Position numbers and translations under genes: made by a program
Shown: in pieces, positions 14,469 through 22,239 of the stretch
How positions within the stretch are numbered: the stretch's first letter is position 1
How the letters are laid out: the number at the start of each line of letters is the position of its first letter
NCBI GenBank assembly: GCA_024643755.1
Contig: JAHEMG010000005.1
Coordinates: forward strand, 1 to 52,851
Source of the DNA: Flavobacteriales bacterium
GTDB taxonomy: Bacteria; Bacteroidota; Bacteroidia; NS11-12g; UBA955
Direction: 5' to 3'
DNA: 52,851 nt
The notes under the pieces: model-generated
What the model was told of the DNA's origin: nothing
The model's database searches: none
Seen by the model: the letters and a program-made list of their open reading frames with translations, nothing else

Positions 14469-15284
14469 ATGGAATTAAGAAAAAATATCTCGCAAGGGTC
14501 GTTTTGGTTCGCCATCACGACCCTTGTTGTTTTTAGCATCGCCAGGTGTCATCGATTGGCATCGAACGACAGGCAATTGGCGGCATCGGTGTGGAGCGAC
14601 AGTGCGATGCAGTTGGACATGAACAACTACCAAAAGCAAACGCGTTACAATCGAAACAGAAAGCGATTTTACCCCAACAAAGGAAAAGAAGGTTTAGATG
14701 TATCGGGGGCCTATCAGCATTATCATCACCGCACACAAAAAAACCTTTCGCCCAAATTGGCGCTGGAGTTATTGTTGGCATTACGACAGACCAACGGCGC
14801 CAAACAAAGGGGAATGAACGCGGCCGATAGCCTGCGGCTCGGCCGCGAGTTGAGTGTCGGACTGAAACAGTCAAATCCATATGGTTCCAGGCCTCTGGCC
14901 TGGAACCATATGGATAGCACCCAGTGGGACGCCCTACCCGGCATCGGTCCGGCCACCGCCCGCAAAATCATCCGTTACAGAAACAAACTCGGCGGCTTCA
15001 CACATGCACAACAATTACTCGAAATCCCCAAGATCGACACCCTACTTGCTACCCTTCTGGCAGAAACATTCTCCTACTCCCCCGCAGAAATAACAAAACT
15101 CAATCCAAACCCCAACTGGTCAACCCTTTACAAACACCCGTATGTTGGACCCGCCAAAGCCAAAATTCTGCACCCCTTCCTCGCACATCACCAACCCCTA
15201 ACACGCCAAGATTGGAACCAAATCCAAGGACTAAATCGCGAGGAAAAAGAAAAAATCAGCCCCTACCTTTCGTTCACCGACTAA
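14469..15284 (+). CDS. ComEA-like helix-hairpin-helix protein
   Basis: This 271-residue protein has an N-terminal hydrophobic segment (about 11-27, a membrane anchor or signal). A basic, low-complexity stretch follows, then a helix-hairpin-helix DNA-binding motif around 148-180 (DSTQWDALPGIGPATARKI...LGGF) and a second, weaker one (about 220-240, HPYVGPAKAKIL). ComEA-like proteins bind incoming DNA at the membrane during transformation. Bacteroidota encode several such proteins of unproven role. The gene is notable for two strong DNA hairpins at codons 117-127 and 136-149, just before the first HhH motif, and one in its leader. Both inner hairpins are translated in frame. The protein is otherwise poorly conserved and the start (after GGAG) is plausible. 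Confidence 0.8.
   Translation: MELRKNISQGSFWFAITTLVVFSIARCHRLASNDRQLAASVWSDSAMQLDMNNYQKQTRYNRNRKRFYPNKGKEGLDVSGAYQHYHHRTQKNLSPKLALELLLALRQTNGAKQRGMNAADSLRLGRELSVGLKQSNPYGSRPLAWNHMDSTQWDALPGIGPATARKIIRYRNKLGGFTHAQQLLEIPKIDTLLATLLAETFSYSPAEITKLNPNPNWSTLYKHPYVGPAKAKILHPFLAHHQPLTRQDWNQIQGLNREEKEKISPYLSFTD
14819..14847. repeat. Intragenic hairpin 1 in the helix-hairpin-helix gene
   Basis: CGCGGCCGA (14819-14827) pairs exactly with TCGGCCGCG (14839-14847). After a two-base bulge (TA), GCC (14830-14832) pairs with GGC (14836-14838) around the loop TGC. The total is 12 GC-rich base pairs. Confidence 0.9.
14875..14915. repeat. Intragenic hairpin 2: perfect 19-bp inverted repeat, 3-base loop
   Basis: The left arm ATCCATATGGTTCCAGGCC (14875-14893) and its exact reverse complement (14897-14915) flank TCT. 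It lies 27 bases after hairpin 1 and immediately before the codons of the first helix-hairpin-helix motif. It is the longest perfect inverted repeat I saw in the window. No target duplication flanks it. Confidence 0.95.
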
Positions 15285-15352
15285 AAAAATCGTGCACCCA
15301 TGAACTTGACAGGAAATGACATTTCTTAGGATTTTTCAAACCAAACCTTTTC

Positions 15353-15360
15353 TATCTTTG
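15353..15360 (+). promoter_or_regulatory. -7 promoter element (TATCTTTG) of the acyl-CoA dehydrogenase gene
   Basis: An exact TAnnTTTG match ends 10 bases before the ATG at 15371, implying a leader of only a few bases. Confidence 0.55.
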
Positions 15361-15370
15361 TTGAGCAATT

Positions 15371-16516
15371 ATGGCAAGTTTTCAAGAGAGTGAAAGTGTG
15401 CAAATGGTACGTCAAACCGTACGTGATTTTGCCGAAAAAAACATCCGTCCTTACCTGATGGAATGGGACGAAGCCCAAACCTTCCCCGTGCATATCTTTA
15501 AAGCACTCGGTGAATTGGGCCTCATGGGTGTGTTGGTCCCCGAAAAATACAATGGTTCTGGACTCTCCTACTTTGAATACGCCGCAGGCATCGAAGAATT
15601 AGCCAAAGTATGTGGATCGGTTGGTTTGAGTATGGCCGCCCACAATAGCTTGTGTACAGGTCACATCCTTGCCTTCGCCAACGAAGAACAAAAAATGCGT
15701 TGGTTGCCTAAATTGGCCACCGCAGAATGGATTGGCGCTTGGGGTCTCACCGAAGCCAATACCGGATCCGACGCACTGCGCATGCAATGCACCGCAAAAA
15801 AAGACGGCGAATACTGGGTATTGAATGGATCAAAAAACTGGATCACTCATGGTATCACCGGCGATGTTGCTGTAGTCTTGGCCAGAACTGGCGAACTGCT
15901 CGACTCACGAGGTATCACCGCATTTGTTGTTGAGCGTGGCACCCCCGGATTCAAAGGCGGCAAAAAAGAAAATAAATTGGGCATGCGCGCCAGCGAAACT
16001 GCCGAAATGATCTTTGAAGATTGTCGCGTCCACGAAAGCCAAATCCTTGGCAATGTAGGCGACGGTTTCATACAAGCCATGAAAGTGTTAGACGGCGGTA
16101 GAATATCTATTGCAGCACTCTCATTGGGTATCGCAAAAGGCGCATTTGAAGCCAGTGTGAAATACGCACAAGAACGCGAGCAGTTCGGCAAACCCATCGC
16201 ACAGTTTCAGGCAATTGCCTTCAAACTTGCCGATATGGCCACACGCATCGAAGCAGCAGAATTACTCACCCTTGAAGCCGCTGATCGTAAAAACAAAGGT
16301 CTCAGCATGACCAAAGAAGGTGCCATGGCCAAGTATTATGCCTCAGAAGTGAGCGTATATTGCGCCAACGAAGCCGTCCAAATCTTTGGTGGATACGGAT
16401 TTACCAAAGATTTCCCAGTAGAAAAATTCTATCGCGATTGCAAACTTTGCACCATCGGAGAAGGCACCAGCGAAATCCAAAAACTGGTGATTTCAAGAAA
16501 CATTCTGAAAGATTAA
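15371..16516 (+). CDS. Acyl-CoA dehydrogenase (short/medium-chain type)
   Basis: This 381-residue FAD enzyme oxidises acyl-CoA to 2-enoyl-CoA in beta-oxidation or amino-acid breakdown and passes electrons to ETF. The ACAD N-terminal, middle and C-terminal domains occur in order. Signatures include GAWGLTEANTGSDA, NGSKNWITHG and the C-terminal FGGYGFTKDFPVEKFYRDCKL. The likely catalytic base is Glu364 in IGEGTSEIQK, the position used by short-chain and butyryl-CoA dehydrogenases. Length is standard. It has its own -7 element and precedes rpsU by 58 bases. Chain-length preference cannot be read from sequence. Confidence 0.95.
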   Translation: MASFQESESVQMVRQTVRDFAEKNIRPYLMEWDEAQTFPVHIFKALGELGLMGVLVPEKYNGSGLSYFEYAAGIEELAKVCGSVGLSMAAHNSLCTGHILAFANEEQKMRWLPKLATAEWIGAWGLTEANTGSDALRMQCTAKKDGEYWVLNGSKNWITHGITGDVAVVLARTGELLDSRGITAFVVERGTPGFKGGKKENKLGMRASETAEMIFEDCRVHESQILGNVGDGFIQAMKVLDGGRISIAALSLGIAKGAFEASVKYAQEREQFGKPIAQFQAIAFKLADMATRIEAAELLTLEAADRKNKGLSMTKEGAMAKYYASEVSVYCANEAVQIFGGYGFTKDFPVEKFYRDCKLCTIGEGTSEIQKLVISRNILKD

Positions 16517-16522
16517 AATTAC

Positions 16523-16553
16523 TTGTCAATTTGAAAAGAAAAACGTATTTTTG
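16523..16553 (+). promoter_or_regulatory. Promoter of rpsU
   Basis: TTG (16523-16525), a 20-base spacer and TATTTTTG (16546-16553) fit the phylum's -33/-7 pattern. The ATG follows after 21 bases. Confidence 0.6.
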
Positions 16554-16574
16554 TAACCCAAAATAAAATTTAAC

Positions 16575-16772
16575 ATGCTTGTAATTAACGTAAAAGAAAA
16601 CGATTCGCTCGAAAAAGCTTTGAAGAAGTTCAAGAAGAAGTTCGAAAAGACTGGTGTTGTAAAAGAACTTCGCGCTCGTCAAGCTTTCGAAAAGCCCTGC
16701 ATCACCAAGCGTATGCAGAAAATTCGTGCGGCTTACAAACAGCAAATGCAAATCGCTGACGTAGAAGGATAA
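16575..16772 (+). CDS. rpsU: Small ribosomal subunit protein bS21
   Basis: This 65-residue basic protein starts MLVINVKENDSLEKALKKFKKK and carries the S21 signature of Lys/Arg-rich helices (RARQAFEKPCITKRMQKIRAAYKQQ). bS21 sits on the 30S platform near the anti-Shine-Dalgarno region of 16S rRNA and affects initiation. In Bacteroidota the anti-SD is occluded on the ribosome, with bS21 among the proteins involved, in line with the scarcity of SD sequences in this window. It has its own promoter and a strong terminator, so it is monocistronic. Confidence 0.97.
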   Translation: MLVINVKENDSLEKALKKFKKKFEKTGVVKELRARQAFEKPCITKRMQKIRAAYKQQMQIADVEG

Positions 16773-16795
16773 TTCTACCCAGTCGCTAGATATTG

Positions 16796-16820
16796 AAGCC
16801 ACCCTCGGGTGGCTTTTTTT
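16796..16820 (+). terminator. Intrinsic terminator of rpsU
   Basis: AAGCCACCC (16796-16804) and GGGTGGCTT (16807-16815) form a perfect 9-bp stem on a tight TC loop, followed by a seven-T run. It lies between converging rpsU and xerC/D. Confidence 0.9.
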
Positions 16821-16845
16821 GTTATGGATTATTCAGCACCCACCC

Positions 16846-17712
16846 TCACTTCCGTGGATGCAAAGCATGAATCTGCTTCAATTTCTCAAATGAGTTCTTG
16901 GTATACACCTGGGTGGCCGACAAATTCGCATGTCCCAAAATATCTTTGATCGCCAACAAATTGGCCCCGTTGTTCAACATGTGCGTCGCAAAACTATGCC
17001 GTAACACGTGAGGACTCGTCTTTGCCGCATGCGAAAACAATTTCAGATAGTGATTCACCAACCGATACACATATACTGGATAAAGCGGCTGTCCTTTGTC
17101 AGTCACAAACAAATACACATGCGCATGATCAGCCAACAACACCTTAAGCCAATCAACCATCTCAGGATGCATCGGAATGATGCGCTCCTTATTGCGCTTA
17201 CCCAATACCCGCAGTGAATTCCGGTGAAAGTCGATATCGCCCACCTTCAACCCAATCAACTCACTCAATCGCATACCGGTGGTGTACAACATCAACAGCA
17301 ACAATCGATCGCGCTCGCCATGCTCCACCTCATTCCAAGGAAACCGCGTAAACATCGCATGCAAATCCGCCGCAGGAATATCCTTCACCAACACCTTAGG
17401 CATTTTAGGCAACACAATCTTGCTCATTGGATCCACCTTCAACTCCCCCTGCTTGCGCAAATATTTAAACCAACCACGTACGCTGGACACTTTGCGATGT
17501 ACCGACCTCGCCGTTAGTCCATTCTGCAACAACATCGCCATAAAGCCACGAATATGAATGGGCTTACAATCTGATAACTGTGCCACGTACTGCGTAGCCA
17601 AAAAATCAGTAAACTGCAGCAAATCGCCGCCGTAAGCAGATACAGTATGAACCGACATACGCTTGGTTTTGGCGATATAATCCAAAAACTGCAAACGCTG
17701 CGACTCAATCAT
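16846..17712 (-). CDS. xerC: Tyrosine recombinase, XerC/XerD type
   Basis: This 288-residue recombinase would resolve chromosome dimers at dif. It has an N-terminal SAM-like core-binding domain (about 1-85) and a catalytic domain with Arg148 (TTGMRLSEL), Lys172, His235 and Arg238 (HVLRHSFATHML), His261 (LGHANLSATQ) and nucleophile Tyr270. All six catalytic residues are present. Length and the absence of adjacent integrase-type genes argue for a housekeeping Xer protein, not an element integrase. XerC and XerD are hard to tell apart without a tree. It follows the RidA-like gene by 10 bases. Confidence 0.93.
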   Translation of the reverse strand: MIESQRLQFLDYIAKTKRMSVHTVSAYGGDLLQFTDFLATQYVAQLSDCKPIHIRGFMAMLLQNGLTARSVHRKVSSVRGWFKYLRKQGELKVDPMSKIVLPKMPKVLVKDIPAADLHAMFTRFPWNEVEHGERDRLLLLMLYTTGMRLSELIGLKVGDIDFHRNSLRVLGKRNKERIIPMHPEMVDWLKVLLADHAHVYLFVTDKGQPLYPVYVYRLVNHYLKLFSHAAKTSPHVLRHSFATHMLNNGANLLAIKDILGHANLSATQVYTKNSFEKLKQIHALHPRK

Positions 17713-17722
17713 GGCGCGAAAA

Positions 17723-18142
17723 TTAATCGATGGTGGCCAGTACCTTTAGCTCAATTCCGATGGGCGTTGGCAAACAATTGATCTCCAATGTAGTTCTGCA
17801 AGGGGGATTTTCTCCAAAATACTCAGCCCACAAACGGTTGTAAATGGGGAAATCATCCTTCATGTTTGTCAAAAAGACGGTCACATCCACAATCCTATCC
17901 CAACTGCTTCCTGCATCTTCCAAGATCCAACGAACATTCTGAAACACACTCCTGCATTGCAACTCAATGTCGTAACTCACAATCTCTCCCGCTTCATTCA
18001 ATTCTACTCCAGGGATTTTCTTGGTACCTTTTTCTCTTGGACCTACACCACTCAAAAACAACAAGTTTCCCACGCGCTTAGCATGGGGATACAAACCCAC
18101 GGGTTCAGGGGCTTTTCCACTGTTAATGCTCTGATCAGACAT
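17723..18142 (-). CDS. RidA/YjgF/YER057c-family protein
   Basis: This 139-residue protein has the RidA fold pattern: GNLLFLSGVGP, the central VFQNVRWILEDAGSSWDRIVDVTVFLTNMKDDFPIYNRLWAEYFG, and the C-terminal PCRTTLEINCLPTPIGIELKVLA. RidA proteins hydrolyse reactive enamine/imine intermediates such as 2-aminoacrylate. The Arg of the usual R-x-x-V region (CRTTLEI) is present. The NCLPTPIGIELKV ending departs from the standard '.LP....VEIE' and resembles the 2-aminomuconate-deaminase-like subgroup. Substrate unknown. It lies nine bases downstream of the WD40 gene. Confidence 0.9.
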   Translation of the reverse strand: MSDQSINSGKAPEPVGLYPHAKRVGNLLFLSGVGPREKGTKKIPGVELNEAGEIVSYDIELQCRSVFQNVRWILEDAGSSWDRIVDVTVFLTNMKDDFPIYNRLWAEYFGENPPCRTTLEINCLPTPIGIELKVLATID

Positions 18143-18151
18143 ACGACAAAG

Positions 18152-19426
18152 TTAACGCTTTGGGGTGGGTTTTGCGGCGGGTTTATTCGCAGGCGTCACT
18201 GGTTTTACCGGTGCGGGCTTAACTGGCTTTGGCTTAGCACGATGCCAAATTGGCGGCGTTGTATACACCACTGCGCCATAAGTACTTCCCTGAGCCACCA
18301 TCTTACCAGCCACAATCATCCGCTTCATATTCGGCGTAAAAACTGCTTCGCGAGCCGTAGTAATCAAATTCTTCTGAACCGATACACATGCCCCCGTATT
18401 TACATCCCATACTCGAACCTCTCCGTCGTTACCAGTTGACACCAAATATTGATCGTTTCGAGAAAAACTCACTGAATTCACCTTCCAAGTATGTCCCAAC
18501 ATCGTCTTTAATGGCTTACCCGTTGCAATATCCCAAATCACCACCGACTTATCATTGCCTCCTGTCACCAACAATCGCTTGTTGTTTGACAAGGCCAAAC
18601 AATTGACCGGCATGGTGTGAACACCCACAAATCGCTGATACACACGACCCGTAAAATCAATAGATTCTACGTCATTGTTGCTATTATTTGCGATATAAAA
18701 CGTTTTTCCATTGGGTGCTGTCAACAAATCATTCACGGGTTTACCATAAGAATACACCCGAGGTTTTTGATTATTGGTTGGATTGGCCACATCGTACAAA
18801 CGAATGGTACCATCTACCGAAGCAGTCATCACAAATTTACCCGCTGCATCAAATTCTACCGCAGTAATCGCATCCTTGTGATCCATGGTCTGAAACTTTA
18901 ACGCACCCGTCGCAACATCCACCACACGCAACGAAAAATCCTTTGAACCACTGGCCAGCAAAGTACTCTGGGCATCAAAGGCCAAACAAGTAACCGCACC
19001 GTTATGCCCTGTAAAGGTCTGGCTCAACTTAAAAACACCATTGCTGTCCAACGCATACAACAACACCTTCCGGTCCCACCCTCCTGTAGCCACCCATTTT
19101 CCATTGGGCGATATCGCTGCAGATTCCGTAGACGATGTATGTCCCATCAGCTTCTCCTGCAACGCGAAAATTGTATCCGTTGGCAAAATCACCTCAGCGC
19201 TATCTGTCAACATGGTTGAATTGGCCTTCGTTGTTTCAGGAGACACCGCAGTCGCAGTAGTTGTGGCCACCGGCTTTCCTGCCGTTGCTGGCTTTCCAGC
19301 AGTAGCCGGCTTTCCTGTTGGCTGCTTTGATTGTGCCATCAATGAATTGACACTTGTGCTATTCATTAACAACAAGGCACTCACTACCAAGGACTTACGG
19401 GACAAATTAAATACGAATGTTTTCAT
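18152..19426 (-). CDS. Secreted WD40-repeat protein
   Basis: The ATG at 19424-19426 opens 424 residues with a signal peptide (MKTFVFNLSRKSLVVSALLLM, cleavage near SLMAQS). A further upstream start is open but would lose the signal peptide. After a GKPATA repeat linker come at least six WD40 blades, for example FTGHNGAVTCLAFDAQ, MDHKDAITAVEFDAAG, and GHTWKVNSVSFSRNDQYLVSTG ending in VRVWDVNTG. The C-terminus is a Lys/Pro-rich tail (KPKPVKPAPVKPVTPANKP). A beta-propeller protein-binding role outside the cytoplasm is likely; no partner is evident. It is followed by RidA-like and xer genes in the same direction. Confidence 0.85.
   Translation of the reverse strand: MKTFVFNLSRKSLVVSALLLMNSTSVNSLMAQSKQPTGKPATAGKPATAGKPVATTTATAVSPETTKANSTMLTDSAEVILPTDTIFALQEKLMGHTSSTESAAISPNGKWVATGGWDRKVLLYALDSNGVFKLSQTFTGHNGAVTCLAFDAQSTLLASGSKDFSLRVVDVATGALKFQTMDHKDAITAVEFDAAGKFVMTASVDGTIRLYDVANPTNNQKPRVYSYGKPVNDLLTAPNGKTFYIANNSNNDVESIDFTGRVYQRFVGVHTMPVNCLALSNNKRLLVTGGNDKSVVIWDIATGKPLKTMLGHTWKVNSVSFSRNDQYLVSTGNDGEVRVWDVNTGACVSVQKNLITTAREAVFTPNMKRMIVAGKMVAQGSTYGAVVYTTPPIWHRAKPKPVKPAPVKPVTPANKPAAKPTPKR
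19272..19325 (-). repeat. Three tandem 18-base units coding for GKP-rich linker
   Basis: Units at 19272-19289, 19290-19307 and 19308-19325 each begin GGCTTTCC on the plus strand and encode GKP-containing hexapeptides (two GKPATA and one variant). They differ at synonymous sites, so the duplication is not recent. Confidence 0.8.
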
Positions 19427-19450
19427 AAATGGGGCTGCAGCTTTACATAT

Positions 19451-19458
19451 CAAAATTA
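19451..19458 (-). promoter_or_regulatory. -7 promoter element (TAATTTTG) of the WD40 gene
   Basis: TAATTTTG on the minus strand is an exact TAnnTTTG match 24 bases before the ATG. It supports the 19426 start. Confidence 0.45.
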
Positions 19459-19499
19459 AAGCCAAACCCTCGACAAATGACCGGTTGTGGATAATTGAC

Positions 19500-20834
19500 C
19501 TACGACACGTATTCAACGAATGCGATTCCCTGTTCCTCCAACTTCGCAAGAATGGGTGCATACCAAGACTTATCGAATGGTATAACAGCACCTTGACCCG
19601 CTGCATCCCCCTCTAAAAATGTTTCCACACCCATGGCCAAGGGCAAACCAACGGTTTTCGCCATTGCCGTGCGATCACCCCCTTCGCCTTGCACAGACAG
19701 CACAGAAAACCACTGTTTCATTGAGCCATCCTCCGCCCGCAAATCCAACCGATGTACCATCACCACTTCGTCTTTATCATCCTCTTCCAATCGCCACCGA
19801 TCCAATAAAATTTTCTCAAGGATTTGAGCAGATGTTTTACCTACCGTTTCCACTTCAGCCACTCCTTCATCCAAACGCAAAAACGACATAAACGGCCCCA
19901 ATCCGCAGGTAGACGCATCTTCTGCCAACACGGCAACCCAATCGGCCGTTGTCTTGCAGCCCGTATGTGCTTCAAACCAAGTTTGTGCTGACTGCCAATC
20001 ACCAACGTGTTGCGCATCCGTGAAGCCCAAATTCACCAAGTGTCCCCATGCCTTACAAAATCCATTGCGCCTCAATGTACCGCGCAAAAGTGTTTTTGCA
20101 TCGCCCAAACCATACAATTGCTCATAGGTCAAACTATTTCTGTTGGGGTATAAATCGAACGTCCCCAACCCGGGAACATCCATACTACGCGCATGCTGGA
20201 ACACCTCCATCCCCGGCAAACGCTGGGTTTGTCCATCCTCCTTCCAAACGCAATCGCCGCCCTGTCCGGCCAAAACAACATTGGTGGGATTCCAAGTAAA
20301 TTTATATTGCCAGGGGTTCCCTTCGCAATCGCCCATTGCCACCAGGCCTCCACAATGGCTCTCAAATCCTTCCACCTGTAAACCTTCCGACCTTGCTTGA
20401 TCCAACAATCGACTGGCGCTCAAATGATCAATGCCCGGATCCAACCCCAACTCATTCATGAATAACAAGTCTTTCTTGGCCGCCTCAACACCCAACGAAT
20501 GCATTTCATCTGAAGTATAGGATGCAGTAAACAAATGTCGGCCATGCTTCAAACAAGCCTTGGCCACTGAAATATGCATGGTCGGCGGCAATACACTTAC
20601 CACCAAATCCACACCGGCCACAATAGCGTCCAACACCCCTGCATCGCCCAATTCTGCCACCACCAGTGACACTGAATCTGCCACAGCAAAAGAGGCTTGT
20701 AATCGCTCAAAATTCAAATCGAAAACCTGTAGGATCAACCCATTCTGCTGACAATAACCACCCAAGTATTCAATCAAATAGCCAGCGCTTCGGCCCGCAC
20801 CCAAAACGCCAATCCGTTTTACCGCCTGTTTCAT
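19500..20834 (-). CDS. Saccharopine dehydrogenase-like protein
   Basis: This 444-residue protein has an N-terminal NAD(P)-binding Rossmann fold (RIGVLGAGRSAGYLIEYL, residues 7-24) and the saccharopine dehydrogenase C-terminal domain pattern (FMNELGLDPGIDHLSASRLLDQA; YKFTWNPTNVVLAGQGG). In eukaryotes this fold oxidises saccharopine in lysine breakdown; in Bacteroidota it is common with unproven substrate (lysine catabolism or carboxynorspermidine-type chemistry). Its ATG overlaps the stop of the methyltransferase gene by four bases, making it the last gene of a coupled cluster. Family call firm, reaction uncertain. Confidence 0.88.
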   Translation of the reverse strand: MKQAVKRIGVLGAGRSAGYLIEYLGGYCQQNGLILQVFDLNFERLQASFAVADSVSLVVAELGDAGVLDAIVAGVDLVVSVLPPTMHISVAKACLKHGRHLFTASYTSDEMHSLGVEAAKKDLLFMNELGLDPGIDHLSASRLLDQARSEGLQVEGFESHCGGLVAMGDCEGNPWQYKFTWNPTNVVLAGQGGDCVWKEDGQTQRLPGMEVFQHARSMDVPGLGTFDLYPNRNSLTYEQLYGLGDAKTLLRGTLRRNGFCKAWGHLVNLGFTDAQHVGDWQSAQTWFEAHTGCKTTADWVAVLAEDASTCGLGPFMSFLRLDEGVAEVETVGKTSAQILEKILLDRWRLEEDDKDEVVMVHRLDLRAEDGSMKQWFSVLSVQGEGGDRTAMAKTVGLPLAMGVETFLEGDAAGQGAVIPFDKSWYAPILAKLEEQGIAFVEYVS

Positions 20835-21640
20835 ACTCCAGCAATTTCTCGCTGTCGCTTCGCTTCATACAACAACAAGGAAGCCGCAACAGACACGTTC
20901 AAACTATCCACCATGCCAAACATGGGTATATTAATATTCAATCCTTTATCACGCCAAAAATCAGACACCCCTTGATGCTCCGTACCCACCAACATGGCTA
21001 CACTCCCCAACAAATCTGCTTCCCAAACGCTCACCGATGATTCCATGAAAGTCGTAAACAACTTTACGCCATGCAATTGAATAATCGACCATGCCTGCTC
21101 AGAAGTCATCACATACAAGGGAACCGTAAATGCCGTTCCCACACTATTGCGAATCACCTGAGGATGATATCCATCAATTCGCTCATCGCAGAGCACAACG
21201 CCAGTGGCACCTGCTGCATCCGCTGACCGCAACAACGCACCCAAATTACCCGGTTTTTCTACCGATTCAACCATCAAATAAAATCCCCCTGCCTCCGGTT
21301 TCCACTGCGGCAAATCCTGCGCAAATTCAAAGACCGCCAAGGCGTTTTGACCACTCTCTTTCACCACCACCTTGGCCCATGCAATGTCGTTTAGCTCAAT
21401 TTGCTGAACCCCCGAGGGCAACGCATCCAAGGCCAATTCATTCAACAACGTATCCCAGTCCATTCGCTTGGGATTGATGACCATTTCAACCAATGTCAAT
21501 CCAGACTGAATGGCCAACCGAATTTCATTCAAACCCTCTACCGTAAACCTGCGCATTTGTCGGCGAACCTTCGCTTTCTCCTGCAACAAAACCACATCCT
21601 TTAACCAAGGATTTTGGGCGGATGTAATGGCTTTAATCAT
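20831..21640 (-). CDS. TrmH/SpoU-family RNA 2'-O-methyltransferase
   Basis: This 269-residue protein has an N-terminal L30e-like substrate domain (about 1-100) and a SPOUT knot domain. The knot motifs are VESVEKPGNLGALLRSADAAG, LVGTEHQGVS and NIPMFGMVDSLNVSVAASLLLYEA, with Asn, Arg and Ser residues in their usual places. It should methylate a ribose in rRNA or tRNA; the target is not evident. It starts 23 bases after the DUF4199 gene and overlaps the saccharopine dehydrogenase-like gene by four bases. Confidence 0.93.
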   Translation of the reverse strand: MIKAITSAQNPWLKDVVLLQEKAKVRRQMRRFTVEGLNEIRLAIQSGLTLVEMVINPKRMDWDTLLNELALDALPSGVQQIELNDIAWAKVVVKESGQNALAVFEFAQDLPQWKPEAGGFYLMVESVEKPGNLGALLRSADAAGATGVVLCDERIDGYHPQVIRNSVGTAFTVPLYVMTSEQAWSIIQLHGVKLFTTFMESSVSVWEADLLGSVAMLVGTEHQGVSDFWRDKGLNINIPMFGMVDSLNVSVAASLLLYEAKRQREIAGV

Positions 21641-21663
21641 ACCTATTCGGCTTGCGTTCTGGC

Positions 21664-22239
21664 TTATACCACTTCCGAGTCATTCAACCAATCCTGACTC
21701 TTCTTAACACGCAAAAAACGCGCAACGATGAGACCGAACAACATATTCCCCAAAATCAGCCCGGGCAAACCTTGTAAGTAGGCCCACAAAGTACCCATTT
21801 CAGTTTCACGAATTTGCTTTACCAACTTATCCATGTCCTCGTTCGACATCCACTTGGTCTGTCCCAAACCGGCCTGCATTTGTTCAATCAACAACGACTT
21901 GGTTTGTTCTACCAAAGAAGCATCCACAAATCCATACAATACATTATCTGCCAAACTTCCAATCACCACGGCAAAAATCACGGCCCTCAAACAACTCATC
22001 AACGCATGACGATAGTTGTAATGATTGCCCTCTAATTGTCGCCTATCGCCCTGCCCACCCATCACCATGGCGGCCAACACAATCAGGAACGACAATACCG
22101 TAAAAGCCGGCATAAAGCGATATTCCCAATGTTGCGCTACATAGACCACCACTTTGGCCATGAAAATAAACACCCCCGCCAGCACTCCGTGAAATACGGA
22201 TGCCCGATTAAACAACAACTTAATTCTGTCTAACATCAT
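21664..22239 (-). CDS. DUF4199 membrane protein
   Basis: This 191-residue protein has about four membrane helices: FHGVLAGVFIFMAKVVVYVA, FTVLSFLIVLAAMVMGG, ALMSCLRAVIFAVVIGSLADNVLYGFV and GLILGNMLFGLIVARFL. The pattern of two N-terminal helices, a third with YGF.D, and a long cytoplasmic or periplasmic loop before the last helix is that of DUF4199, a Bacteroidota family without known function. The start overlaps the preceding dihydroorotase-like gene by 20 bases. In this phylum DUF4199 genes often follow dihydroorotase-like genes, as here. Confidence 0.85.
   Translation of the reverse strand: MMLDRIKLLFNRASVFHGVLAGVFIFMAKVVVYVAQHWEYRFMPAFTVLSFLIVLAAMVMGGQGDRRQLEGNHYNYRHALMSCLRAVIFAVVIGSLADNVLYGFVDASLVEQTKSLLIEQMQAGLGQTKWMSNEDMDKLVKQIRETEMGTLWAYLQGLPGLILGNMLFGLIVARFLRVKKSQDWLNDSEVV

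Noticed and set aside
16846-17712. Tyrosine recombinase as sign of an integrated element
   Set aside because: It has the size and sequence of housekeeping XerC/D, lies among core genes, and no attachment repeats or phage genes are near. None of the five tRNA genes shows a duplicated 3' end.
19427-19606. Upstream extension of the WD40 gene
   Set aside because: It overlaps the neighbouring gene, has no protein-like composition, and removes the N-terminal position of the signal peptide. A -7 element at 19451-19458 lies inside it.
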